Below the pieces are notes generated by a model that was not told the origin of the DNA, searched no databases, and saw only the letters and a program-made list of their open reading frames with translations. 64,000 bases of DNA from Capniomyces stellatus (lineage: Eukaryota; Kickxellomycota; Harpellomycetes; Harpellales; Legeriomycetaceae): positions 514,582-578,581 of the forward strand of contig LUVW01000001.1 in NCBI GenBank assembly GCA_001661515.1, read 5' to 3'. The position numbers were made by a program, and so were the translations under genes. Positions within the stretch are counted from its first letter, which is position 1, and each line of letters begins with the position of its first letter. Below are positions 1 to 10,699 of the stretch, piece after piece.

Positions 1-1
1 T

Positions 2-1792
2 AGCCAGTCAATGAATCCACATAGCGCTACCGGAATCAATATGAATATTCCACTTGAAATGGGTATCGACGGTGTTGGTGTTAGTAATGCTGGCATTGTT
101 GGGGGCGATGGCGGTGGAGAGGGAGGCGGTGTTGAAGACGTCCCGTTGTTCTATTTCAAAGGTCTTTCGAATAACACCAACAATAACATTGAAAGCATAA
201 ACAGCTCCAGCTTTACCAACCACAACGACGTGCTGCAAACAGAGGACGCCATTTTGGCACACAGAGGTAGCGTTCAGCCAATTAACACCAAAGGCCATAA
301 AGACAGTACGTTTAATGCCGGCACGAACGTCAACTCCAGTGCGAATATTAAAAAAGCCAACTACAATTATGGAGCTAAAGCCAACTTGGACTACAGCACA
401 CACAACCGCTTAAACGACCCAAACAGTTTACTGAGAACACACACAGCAGACTCTTTTACCGAGAAACCCAGCTCTCAGCCCCCTATTAACAACCAGCTTG
501 GTAACTTGTGCAGAATCGCTGATGTAGCTCAGTGGGACCCAATAGCCAACAAAAAAGCAGCGCCTTCATTCAAGCTCATAGGCGTTGAGTCTTCTAGTAC
601 GCCATCCGAGATCTGTCTTCACAATGCAAAGGTTTGCAAGTCAATTGGTAGGATAGATCTGTACGACATTTGGATTGTCCTTGCTATACTTTACAAGCCC
701 AACTGTATAATGACATTTCAGTCTTGGGACAACTTGATTGGGAAGAAGCTGGTTTTGGACAGCATTGCCAAATGCATAGCCAAAAGCGACATTCAGAACT
801 CTGTGCTACTGATGTGTGCCATTTCGTATAACTTTATAAAGCTGAACTGCCCAAAAAACCATCCACTTTCTATCAATAACAAAGCAAATAACGTGTTGCC
901 CAACTTTAATTGTCGCCAGGTTCAGTTTTCAGGCGATAGGTGCAGCTATTTCTCATCGCTAAAGCGCAACGACTACAGCAACAGGGCACTCGGCCCCTCA
1001 AGCCTATCAAACGTGCACAAAAGGCCAGGTACGAGCTTAGGAGGCCAGTTGCTGGTCAATCCTATGTCTAGCAATAGCCTGATGATTAGATCCACCAACA
1101 ACAACCTCATAAACATCAAGAACCACCAATTCCAAAATCTGCACCTCTCAATAAAATACAACCACCCTACAATCACCCAGCACTCTATTGAAAGTATTCT
1201 GCTGTTTACCGGCGTGATCAACAAACGCCAGACCCACTTGTTCAACTCCTGGATTTTGTTCTACTCAAACCTGCTGTACTCTTGGTCATTCTTCATTGAC
1301 TCTCAGCAGGTTTTAAAGTTTCTAAACATACCCGACAACAACAACAACCAAGAGTATGCAAACACAAACGACATCCTCAACAACGAGTTCCGCCTAGTCT
1401 CCTCACAGGTCTCCGACTTTGACCACCAACCCATAAAGTACAATATATCTCAGGCCAACCACAACCATCTGAAAAACAGAATTTCACATCCATCTCACAA
1501 TCCTTCTCTTGTTGATTTGTCTGCCATCGACTTGACTACAACCGACTACAACCTCAAACCAAACACCTTACCAAGTCCTAATTTCAGCTCCAATTCCAAC
1601 TTCCCCATATGCTCGGTTTGCAACTTGCCGGTTTCCGGCATTGCCTTGATCTGCCAGCTTTGCAGCCATGGCGGCCACCCCAAACATCTACATGACTACG
1701 TTAAAGCATCACTGGAACGCCGTAACACTTCCAAGATGAGCTACAACGTTACTTGCCCTTCAGGCTGTAGCTGTGTTTGTGATTATATGTAA
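2..1792 (+). CDS. WDR59/Mtc5-like SEA (GATOR2) complex subunit, C-terminal part, 5' cut by window edge
   Basis: The frame is open from the window edge; the first ATG is at 11, giving 593 residues. Known WDR59/Mtc5 proteins are about 900-1000 residues with an N-terminal WD40 propeller and RWD domain, so the start probably lies upstream. The last 63 residues form the RING-like zinc finger typical of the family: paired CxxC motifs, a CSHGGH core and a CPSGCSCVC end. WDR59 rather than WDR24 is favoured by the GCSCVC ending. Around residue 415 a stretch LLYSW...QQVLKFLN resembles the conserved YRWGL...AEVLKF segment before the finger. The middle is Asn/Ser-rich. In fungi the SEA complex sits on the vacuole and relieves SEACIT inhibition of TORC1. 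The stop is followed at once by an AATAAA-like signal. Identification rests on the C-terminal half only. Confidence 0.72.
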   Translation, partial: SQSMNPHSATGINMNIPLEMGIDGVGVSNAGIVGGDGGGEGGGVEDVPLFYFKGLSNNTNNNIESINSSSFTNHNDVLQTEDAILAHRGSVQPINTKGHKDSTFNAGTNVNSSANIKKANYNYGAKANLDYSTHNRLNDPNSLLRTHTADSFTEKPSSQPPINNQLGNLCRIADVAQWDPIANKKAAPSFKLIGVESSSTPSEICLHNAKVCKSIGRIDLYDIWIVLAILYKPNCIMTFQSWDNLIGKKLVLDSIAKCIAKSDIQNSVLLMCAISYNFIKLNCPKNHPLSINNKANNVLPNFNCRQVQFSGDRCSYFSSLKRNDYSNRALGPSSLSNVHKRPGTSLGGQLLVNPMSSNSLMIRSTNNNLINIKNHQFQNLHLSIKYNHPTITQHSIESILLFTGVINKRQTHLFNSWILFYSNLLYSWSFFIDSQQVLKFLNIPDNNNNQEYANTNDILNNEFRLVSSQVSDFDHQPIKYNISQANHNHLKNRISHPSHNPSLVDLSAIDLTTTDYNLKPNTLPSPNFSSNSNFPICSVCNLPVSGIALICQLCSHGGHPKHLHDYVKASLERRNTSKMSYNVTCPSGCSCVCDYM

Positions 1793-2492
1793 AATTAAAT
1801 AAAAACTAGTAGTAAATTTGCATTTTCGTTATTTGCTTGTATCTTTTAGCTCGTCGCGTTTTGTTTTTTTTTTATATACCAAATCAACCTTATGCTATTA
1901 AATTACATTCGTGTGTTTCAAATATTTCCGCAAAACTGTTACACCAATAGATATAATATATACAACATACCAATGTTATTAAAGGCGTGCTGATTATCTG
2001 CTTTGTTTACTATCCGCTTTTTCTTATATACTATCGGGATTCTACTGACCACAAAATTTTACTTTATCTGAGATCCGAAACCCGAAAAAAATGTTGATGA
2101 ACAGTTGAACAGAGGGTGGATTTGATCCTGTGATGATTAGTAAAGCGAATAAACACAATATATTGGTTGAGAATAACAAACCGACAATTGCTATAGGACA
2201 GTGTGGATTTGATCAATGCTTTCAAGAAACCAAAGACCAAGAGCTTGTTTATCGAATAAAAAGCATGTCTGACTTCGATTATCCAACTCGATTAGAAATG
2301 GAGCAACATAATGTAAACACAAGTAGTGGATAAACCGAAGATCAAGAAACGAAGAAGAGAAAGAAAAAAAACCTAGAAAAAGAGAATCGAAAGTTAGCAC
2401 CTATCAATTATTCTGTTTACATTTTGGGATTTTGAGCTTTCTGAACATTTTAGTTTTAAACATTCCAGCGGATTGTAAAACAAATTGTAAAA
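1793..2492. other. Intergenic, SEA subunit to HP1
   Basis: AT-rich spacer between two plus-strand genes. It should hold the 3' UTR of the first and the promoter of the second. A 67-codon frame at 2130-2333 has no recognisable features. Confidence 0.6.
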
Positions 2493-3789
2493 ATGGGAGA
2501 GACAAAAAAAACAATAGAGGAAACGTCATCGGAAGAAGAGGAGGACGTCTACAATGTCGAAAAGCTATGCGATCACGTATACATGCCCAGCAAGGTAAGT
2601 GTTTGGAGGTTTGCTTCGCGACATAATCACTTTAGCAAAAGCAAATCGGCAAAGACAAAGCGTGCAAAATAGGTGCAAAACAATGGTGCTAATATAAAAG
2701 TGGGAAAACAACAATAGAAAAAATTCAAGTACTTGGTGAAATGGGAGAATTACTCGGACAGTGAGAATACTTGGGAAGATGAGGATAACATGTAAGCAGT
2801 TTAATGAAATTCAAACTTTTGCTATCAACAATGAATGAATAAAAAGAAGGAAGGAAGGGATAAGGGAAGGAAAGATAGGGAATGGAAGGAAAATAGAGTT
2901 AGTAGTGAGTGCATTCAATAATAAAAAGAAAATAATGCTTGGGCTTTGAGTCTTGATTAAAGGTGAATAGCGTGTGGTAAATACAAAAAAAAAATGTTAG
3001 AATGAGCGAAAAACTGCTGAGTAAGTACTGGGACGGGCAAAAAGAAAAAGGGATACTTAAAGAAAACATCATAAACGCCTCTAGTACAAAGCAGGTAAAT
3101 AGGATAGTAGAAATGTCCAACGATGTACTTTTAGGGCCATAAGCTGTTGATGTATATATCGAAAGGAACTCGAGTGATTCTGAATGATGTGGAACAAACA
3201 AATAGAAAAAGAAGAGGAACTCTAGTCAAGTCGAAACGAAGCCGCTGAGCAAAGAGAGCGGGAAGCGGGGTTCAATCAGTAGTGTAGGAGCCACAGCTAA
3301 AAAAACAAAAGTAGTTGAAACGATACCCGTGGTTGATGAAGCGTTTGATACACCCGAAGATGAATCGTGGGAAGAACTTGTTGATTCGGTAGATACAGTA
3401 GATAGAACACTTGAATCGGGTCTAAACGTTTATATTAAATGGTATGTGTATACAAGCACAATATATCTGTATGTCAAGTTTAGTACCAAGCCAAGCGCCA
3501 GTTGTATTATGTTACATTATACCATATTAACATTGTGTTGTTAAAAAAACGGAATAATTTATATTAGGAAAAACGGAAAACTGTCCAAGCATCCAAACTC
3601 AGTTGCCAATAAAAAATGTCCTCAAAAGGTAAAGTATCCTGTTGCGCTCAGCAGACCACAATATTTGTGTTTTATGATTAGTGGATGTTGGCTGGACTGT
3701 TCTAATTCTGTCGTTTGTTGTGAATTAAATAGATCATCAAGTTTTACGAAAGTCACTTGCGTTTTTCGGCGGTTTCGCCCACGGACTGA
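2493..3789 (+). CDS. HP1: HP1-family heterochromatin protein (chromodomain plus chromoshadow domain)
   Basis: Six short exons assembled by reading: 2493-2594, 2718-2791, 3001-3094, 3206-3441, 3568-3628 and 3733-3789. All donors are GT, all acceptors AG and the phases agree. The product is 207 residues, the usual HP1 size. Residues 19-73 form a chromodomain with the three aromatic cage residues that bind methylated H3K9: Y20, W43 and Y46 (context YLVKWENY, then NTWEDEDN). A basic Ser/Lys-rich hinge (91-140) follows. Residues 143-205 form a chromoshadow domain (WEELVDSVDTV, VYIKWKNGKLSKHP, KCPQKIIKFYESHLRF), the dimerisation surface that recruits PxVxL proteins. Such proteins (Swi6 in fission yeast, HP1 in animals) build heterochromatin. 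The family is certain; small exon-edge errors are possible. Confidence 0.9.
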
Positions 3790-4313
3790 CCCTACTTTTA
3801 GTTTCTTTGCTCTCCTTTAGTTGGCAAATTCGTTGCTTTGTTTTTTAGCTTTTTATTATTATCGATATATCTTATTTATTTTTTTTGCTATCTGGTTCTT
3901 TTCTTATATTTGAATTTGAGAATATAGACAAGAGAGGTGGGTATCGTGGTAGCTATATCTGTAGACACTTGGAGCAAACGGTTACTGTAGCAAAATTAAA
4001 AAGCAGCAAATGATAATACAGAGAACAATGGCCCAGAATAATTTTAAGAATAACACAAAGAAAAATTCACAAAAAAAAAAAAAAACGTAAACCCGATTTA
4101 AGTGGGTCAATAATATTTTATTCGAAACTCCAACTTTCATTGCTTGTAAACCTTAATACGTCCATTTATTTTCTTGCTAGACTAACATTGTCTTGTGTTA
4201 GCAAACTTTTAGAGTTCGGATTTGTTCGATATTTTTAATTTAAAAAAGAAAAGAGAAGAGAAGAAGCACGGTGTTGAGTAAGTAGTGTAAATAGAAAGAC
4301 AGTCACAAAAAGG
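3790..4313. other. Intergenic, HP1 to cyclin
   Basis: AT-rich spacer between two plus-strand genes. A poly(A) run lies near 4070-4084 and a purine-rich stretch just before the cyclin start. No gene seen. Confidence 0.6.
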
Positions 4314-5943
4314 ATGGCGTCTTTGATAGACCATAACGAAAGGCAGAACCAATGGATATTTAAAAAAACAGACTTACAATCCACGCCATCTCTGAAAAAC
4401 GACAGAATGACGTTTCAAGAGGAGTGGGAACATCGATACAAGGGAACGAATTTTATTTTTTCGGTTGTCAGGAATCTCAAAATGTAATTTAAAGGAATTC
4501 ACTATATAAAGGCATTCTCTACACAAAAGAGTGCTTTACATAAAGGCGGGCGTGTATTTTATACTTTTTCTGGCGAAACAATCCGGGACAGAATGAATAG
4601 TTAAATAGTTGGATTGATGTTGGTATTGGATTATAGGCACCAAGTCGTGGCGTCTACAGCATGTGTGCTCTTCCATAGGTTTTATATGAGGCGTTCAATC
4701 CGAACAGACCATCCATATGTAAATAAATGCTTTTTATAGTGATTCGTTCAGATAGGTTGTTGATTTAGGTTTGGCTGATGAATAAATTACTAAATGCTCG
4801 AAAATTCAACAGCATACTAACGCTTTTGCTTGTCGGTTCCGCTTTGGTATATACGACGTACAAACTTCTAGGATATTGCAGGAACGTGTGTGTTTCTATC
4901 GTGTAAAATGGAGGAAAAGAAGCTTAGATTGGTGACAGTGGCGCATGCCTGTGCAATAGTTGGGGCAAGGGAAAGTTTGCCACAAGATGATCCAACAGTC
5001 GATAAATGGAAATCAATGATACTGAAGCTCGAGGCAGTGATATTTGAGTACACGTGTTTTGACTTGAATATCCAGCATCCATACACATATTTGGAATCGT
5101 ACTTGATTCAGCTAAATAGTAAGTGGAGTTTTGTGAGGCCAAGTTTGTTTTACTATGTGTATGATTGGTGGTTTTGGTTTATCAAATTTGCAGCTTGCTA
5201 TACTTGGCGCGGGAGCATTACGGCTGAGTTCTCTATTTTTTTTTCCTTTCTTCTTTCTGGAGTTGTTTTGCTGACAGGATAACTAATGTATTGTCAAAAT
5301 AGTCCCTTTCAAGGTTGGGAAAATGGCATGGGCGTTTATCAACGACAAGTAAGATTTGCTTTGTGTTGTGTTGTTATTTAATTTAATTTTTGATAATTCG
5401 CTTTGCTGGTCGTTGGAAGTTTATCAATTGGATTTTTTTTTTTGGGGGGAAGAGGAAAGAGGGAACCGACTAGGTTGGTTTGTATTGGTGTAAATTGATT
5501 CGTTTACTAATTCCATATTGTTTGCTTAGCTATAGAGGACCGCTTTGTCTGTTGTACAGAGTGGAGACCGTTGCCGTTGCGGCATTATTTTTTGCTTGCC
5601 AAGTGTTGAGTCTTGAGCAGACAAACGAATATGAGAAAATAACCACGTCGTTTTTGGACAAAGTAGGAGTTTCAGTTGGCGAGCTTGAGGGTAAGTAAAT
5701 ACACGAGTAGAACAAAAACAAGCAAAACAAAACAAAAGTGGGCTTTATTGGATTTTAATTGATCAATCCGGAAATAATGTCTATATGGAGCCGACGGATT
5801 ATTAATGCAATTGTTTCTAATGTGTAGATTGCGTTGAAGAAATGATAAGCTTCTACAATTTCCAAAGGCTGAAAGAGGTGGCAAATGCCGAGGAGCTAGC
5901 GAGCAAGCTTAGCTCGACACTGAGCAGTGGCAAGTCGACTTGA
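4314..5943 (+). CDS. Cyclin K/T/Ctk2/Pch1-type cyclin (CTD-kinase cyclin)
   Basis: Six exons: 4314-4483, 4637-4718, 4872-5118, 5303-5348, 5530-5690 and 5828-5943, in consistent phase, encoding 273 residues. The N-terminus begins the way C-type cyclins do (QWIFKKTDLQSTPS, then a polar REEWEHRYKG-like helix). The first cyclin box contains VLFHRFYMRRS and DIAGTCVFLSCKMEEK, hallmarks of cyclins T, K, Pch1 and Ctk2. The second box contains HPYTYLESYLI, then KVGKMAWAFINDNYRGPLCL and VAVAALFFACQV. Family members activate Cdk9/Bur1/Ctk1 kinases that phosphorylate the RNA polymerase II C-terminal domain. There is no long C-terminal extension, so it resembles fungal Pch1/Ctk2 more than animal cyclin T. 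The exact orthology (P-TEFb or CTDK-I) is not decided. Confidence 0.85.
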
Positions 5944-6542
5944 CAAATATAAGGAGTGCATAGTATTTTTGTTGCACTTGCACCCGTTTCTGGCTGATGT
6001 ACAGTGTAGTCCAAAAAAGCATAGAGTCACATGTTGGCAGAGCGCTGACATTGTATGGTTGAAGAGGGTTGCGGTGCAGCTTAGATTCATAACTCTGCCA
6101 AATTTGTGCTTTATTAAACGGCTTGTAGTACTGTAAGCTAGACCACGACATGGTTTGGGCACACTAACTTGTGTTTAAAAGCACAACCCTAGCCTGTTTT
6201 ATTTAACTTTTCAATTTATTCTCTGTACAATACATCTATTTCACGACTTTTTCTAATATTTAAATTATTTACAACCTGTGCTCAAATGCAGCTTTAATAA
6301 ACAACTCATGTATTGCAATATTTCAATGATCTAAGGTTGGTCAAGAACAAATATAGGAAAGCATGCAAAGCATAGTCACATCGGCAAAAAAAAAAAATCT
6401 GTAGCCTACTTTTTTTCTTACTTGAATAAACAAATGGTAATGGAGATTTATTTGTTTATTATGTATTTTTCTTTTTTTTTAATTTTACTTTCAAAAAAAG
6501 AGATGGGCAAGGTAATAGAAGGGCAAAGAAAATTAAGAGTTA
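5944..6542. other. Intergenic between convergent cyclin and IDH1
   Basis: 3' flank of two convergent genes. AT-rich with several A and T runs (6386-6398, 6471-6480). No gene seen. Confidence 0.6.
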
Positions 6543-8098
6543 CTACATATTGGCAATAATGGCGGCAGTGAAGTCGCTGGTAGTGCTGTTGCCACCCATA
6601 TCTCTAGTCAAAACCTTTCCTTCTTTGATGGTTTTAAGAATAGCGTTTTCAATATGGTCGGCAGTTTCAGTGAATTCCAAGTGGCGCAGCAACATTATGC
6701 CTGAGGTGATCATGGCAGTTGGGTTGGCAATGTTTTTGCCTTGGATATCCTTACCTACATGACGAGCTCCCTAGAAACCAAGAAAATAGAAACGATTAAA
6801 ATAAATCCACAAAATAGAAACGACCATGGAATAAATATAAAAACAACGAGGTAAATGAATCAAAATGTGTGGGTATTTTTTATTTTTATTTTGTGACTTA
6901 CTGGTTCAAAGATGGCAAATTCTCTGCCGAAATTGGCACCAGGGATGGTTCCAACACCATTGATGAGACCAGCGGAGATGTTGCTGACAATGTTACCGTA
7001 CAAGTTAGGCATGACCATGACGTCGAATTGCTGTGGTTTACCAACGAGCTGCATGGCAGTGTTGTCAACAATCATGTCGTTGAATTCAATTCCTGTGCCT
7101 TTGTATTCCTGGGCAACTTCTCTGCATGTGTTGAGGAAAAGCCCATCGGTGAGCTTCATGATGTTGGCTTTGTGCACACAAGTAACGCGTTTACGGCCGT
7201 ACTTGAGAGCCAAGTCAAAGGCGTATCTGGCAATACGCTCGGTCTTTGCCTTGGTGATGATCTTGATTGACTCAACAACTTCAGGGACAGGCTTGTGTTC
7301 AAGACCTGCATACTCACCCTCGGTGTTTTCACGCACAATAAACAAATCAACATTGTTGTGACGCGACTTGATTCCTTCAATGTTTTTCACGTGTGTGACT
7401 GAGGCATACATGTCCAGCTGTTTGCGCATCGCTCCATTAAACGATGTGTGCCCTTGACTCACTGGGGTGAAAAACGTACCCTTAAGCCCAACCTTATTTC
7501 TTCGGAGACTTTCAATTGCAAGCTTTAGAACGTTTGCGTTTTCCTCTGTTTCCCCCGAAACATCGTGCTGGTCCCATGTTATTGGGGCTTTTGCTGCTGC
7601 AAAAATCTGCTTGACTGAAGCTGTCACTTCTTGACCAATTCCGTCTCCAGGAATCAAGGTAACTATGTTTTTGCCTCCGTACTTCTTGGGTCCTTCAATA
7701 TCCTATTTGTATTCAGTTTGTTGTTAATACTAGCTCTTTCTACTTTTTTTTTTCCCTTTTTTTTTCTCCTACCCCTACCCCTTCACCTTCTCTTTCTCCT
7801 TTTCCTCCTTTTTTAAATTTGAATACTTTGCAATTTATTCAAGCTTTGACTTACTATTCCAACTGTGCTGAGGAGACGAGTTCCTGCAACGATGTTCTAT
7901 TCATATTAATTCCCATTTGCAAAACAATACAACACGATTAATATATATTTTTTTTAATTCGGTTAACGTTTTATTCTTGCCTTTTCTTTTTCTCGCTCTT
8001 AAACCCTTAAAAATTGTAATTGACGAGTAAATGCTGTTGGGTGAGGGTGATTATACCTTGTTGACTGCTGTTCTTTTGATACTTTGAAGTCCTATCAT
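6543..8098 (-). CDS. IDH1: NAD-dependent isocitrate dehydrogenase, regulatory-type subunit 1, mitochondrial
   Basis: Four exons on the minus strand: 8098-8057, 7896-7855, 7702-6902 and 6773-6543, in phase, encoding 371 residues. The first two 14-codon exons encode an Arg/Ser-rich mitochondrial presequence (TRLLSTVG). The mature part starts with the NAD-binding IPGDGIGQEV motif and contains RENTEGEYAGLEH, VTCVHKANIMK and a GANFGREFAIFEP block. The VHKANIMK and GLEH variants match yeast Idh1 rather than catalytic Idh2. The C-terminus GARHVGKDIQGKNIANPTA and GGNSTTSDF fits the family. The enzyme converts isocitrate to 2-oxoglutarate in the TCA cycle as a hetero-octamer with IDH2, which is not in this window. 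Confidence 0.94.
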
Positions 8099-9559
8099 GT
8101 TTTCCTATCTGCTTATTCTTCTGATAAACTATAAATCTATTTGATCTAACTTTTTTTAAATAAAATATATTTCTTTCTAATAATGAATTAATCCCTAATT
8201 CAACAAAGCTCAGAGTAAAACTGGATAAAGTAAATATTGGTTAACTTTGGAATACATAAACCTTAAAAATTCTAGTCCCTACAACAGAATTAAAGTGCTA
8301 GGAATACTAACTAGACCTTTAAAAAATTTAGAATTAAAAAAAAAAATAAGGTAAAAAATTTACAAGAATTTTTTTTAAATTATGTTATAGTCATTGATTC
8401 ACTTTTTAAAGCATGGTAAATTCACACAAAAAGCGCACAAAAATTTCAATAGGTATTCTAAAGAAAACTGTTGGACAAATAGGAATCCCTTTGAAAAGGC
8501 TCGAATCTTTTACTTGCCAAACTAAATGCAAAAAAAAAAGTAAGGAATTTCAAGTTCAGATGGCTAGTTTGAATGGAAGAAAAAAAAAAAACCAATAATA
8601 GATTTATAAATAATAATTGGACAATATCAAAAACGATAAACTGTTGGTGGGCTTTTTCTTTTTCTGTTTTCTACATTACTGATTGGGCAAACCTATAGTA
8701 GATATGAGTTGTTCAAAATCAGCTTTAGCTGGGCAGTACTGACCAAAGCTGGCTATAAAAACTTTTATACTTGACGCAAAGATGTAAAAAAAAAAATCAA
8801 ACTAAGTTAAACTAAATGAGATAAAGCCGAACCAAATCAAATCATATCATATCATATCATATCATATCAAATCAAATCATATTAGATCAAATCAAATCAA
8901 GCTCTCAGGCTGGTTCAGATTAAACTGTTGAACGAACGGCCAAACTATTGATTGATAAAACAAATGGATGAATAATTGAAAGGAATAAATAGTTTAAATT
9001 TGAAATCTAGATTATCCTCAAACCTTATCGATAAACGGCATTCTAACTGGTTGGAATATAATTGACCGTACAGCGAGTGTGTTGGATACTCTGATGTATA
9101 ACTCGCGACTAGCACACTGTGGCCAAGAGTCAAGAGAAGTAGCATGCCTAGAAAGTAGTAAAGTACAAAAAGAAGAATAGAAACTGGTAATAACGTATTA
9201 AAAGTTTGGCCTAGGCAAGTTACTACTGTGAATCAAGTGTTTAGGCGTGTTAAATACAGGACAGTAGCAACTTTAATGTAACTGGCTAATCACAATTGCA
9301 GAAAAATAAAGCAGGGTTAATTGATTTTTCTTTAACCAAAACAACTCGGGATAGAAAAAATAAATTAAAAAATTTAAAAAAATAAATAATGTCAATATTG
9401 ATATTAATGTTGATGTCAAATTTCAAATGTGAATGCAAATTTTAGCAAATAAACGATAGAACGGAATAACCAAGAGAAACCAAGAGTGATTAACGGTTTG
9501 AGGTGATCAAGATTGAGGACGTTTTGTACTTGGTGGAACTATACTGTAGTACAATAATA
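8099..9559. other. Intergenic, divergent IDH1 / CIA30
   Basis: About 1.5 kb between divergent genes, so both promoters lie here. It holds a pentanucleotide microsatellite and several A/T runs. Short frames at 8413-8598 (plus) and 8945-9145 (minus) were judged unconvincing. Confidence 0.5.
8833..8900. repeat. Pentanucleotide microsatellite (ATCAA/ATCAT)n
   Basis: About 13 near-perfect copies of a 5-base unit, switching from ATCAA to ATCAT and back. There are no spacers, so it is a simple tandem repeat. Confidence 0.9.
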
Positions 9560-10484
9560 ATGTTTGGACAATTTCACAAAGGAGTAAAGTTTGTAGGCGG
9601 GGAGTTGACCAAAGGTAAACCAAAGTTAAAACAAAATAAATATAATAGGCGGTTTGGATTAGAGTAAAGACGCTGGATTATAATAAAGGTTGATGCTTGA
9701 TTGTTAACTTAGCTATAAAGATCAACCCGTTTTCAAGGAATAAGGAGCTGATGGTGGCAGATTTCCGAGAGAAGAACAGCTGTTTGGAATGGGATATAGG
9801 ATCAGATAAGGATATTGGGGGTTAGTAGTAGAGGATTAAAGAAATATTCCCGAATTAAATAAAGAAGAATAAAAGTAATTGATGGCAAGGTTAGATGCAA
9901 TAAAGGAATGAATGGGCAAATGTGTATAAATAGGATTCTCAAATGTAAAGATAACAAGCGACAGGAGAAGCGGGATGAGGTTTAGCGGATATCTATCACA
10001 GCAATTGCCAGAAAACATAGCTTTTCGACGTAGTGGGTACGCTATGATACAGTCGAAAAGGGGGCCAAGATCGTTAGACAATTCGAATTACTTTGACACA
10101 TCGTTGTTCCGGTATGTTGCAGTAAGAGTAAAGACAGATGGACGAAAATACTACCTAAACATAAAATGCAACTCGATTGTAAAGACGGACTTGTTCCAGC
10201 ACATTATACAAACGAAAACAGCAAACACATGGGAAACAATAGTGATTCCGCTTAATGAATTTGCACTGACGAGCAATGGTGTGATTCTGGCAGCACAGAT
10301 GGACATGTACAGACAAAAAGTAAAAAGCTTTGGAATAAGTGTGAGCGATGGAATTGAGGGGCCGTTTGGGCTGCAGATAGAGTACATCAAGCTGTTTAAC
10401 TCGTATAGTACAGATGGCGACGTTGACAGAGTTCCGCAAGTGGAGTTGGGATCTTGGCGAAGCAAGGACGTCAAGTACCTTTGA
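9560..10484 (+). CDS. CIA30: CIA30-domain protein, mitochondrial complex I assembly factor (NDUFAF1-like)
   Basis: Three exons: 9560-9614, 9713-9820 and 9934-10484, encoding 237 residues. The fold markers of the CIA30 (NDUFAF1) family are present: an early MVADFR strand, the DIGGFSNVKI turn created exactly at the second splice junction, a FSGYLS strand after it, then AVRVKTDGRKYYLNI and an IPLNEF strand. The recovered GGFS motif is strong support for the chosen acceptor at 9933. Cia30/NDUFAF1 helps build the membrane arm of respiratory complex I, so this organism probably keeps complex I. No clear presequence is visible. It ends 215 bases from the convergent RSP5 gene. Confidence 0.8.
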
Positions 10485-10699
10485 GATGTTGTAATAAGTT
10501 AAAAAATAGAGTTGTATTAATTGCAAATTAGTTGATAGTATTAATAGTAGTAATAGAATGAGCAATAAATACGGAGGGGTTTTGATAGTATTAATGGCGG
10601 ATTGGCAATATTAAGGAGTAAATGGTAGAAAGTGGTAATAAAAAAGATGAAAATAAGATGAAATTAAGTAGAAAAAAAAAAGATACAGCTGTTAGCGCG

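Noticed and set aside
8413..8598. Lys-rich plus-strand frame of 61 codons
   Set aside because: Made largely of A runs; no splice or domain support.
8833..8900. CRISPR-like periodicity
   Set aside because: Continuous 5-base units without spacers, in a eukaryotic genome; a microsatellite.
8945..9145. Minus-strand frame starting with a signal-peptide-like leucine run after a TTTCTAG acceptor
   Set aside because: No upstream exon, donor or downstream continuation could be supported; 66 codons in AT-rich DNA can occur by chance.
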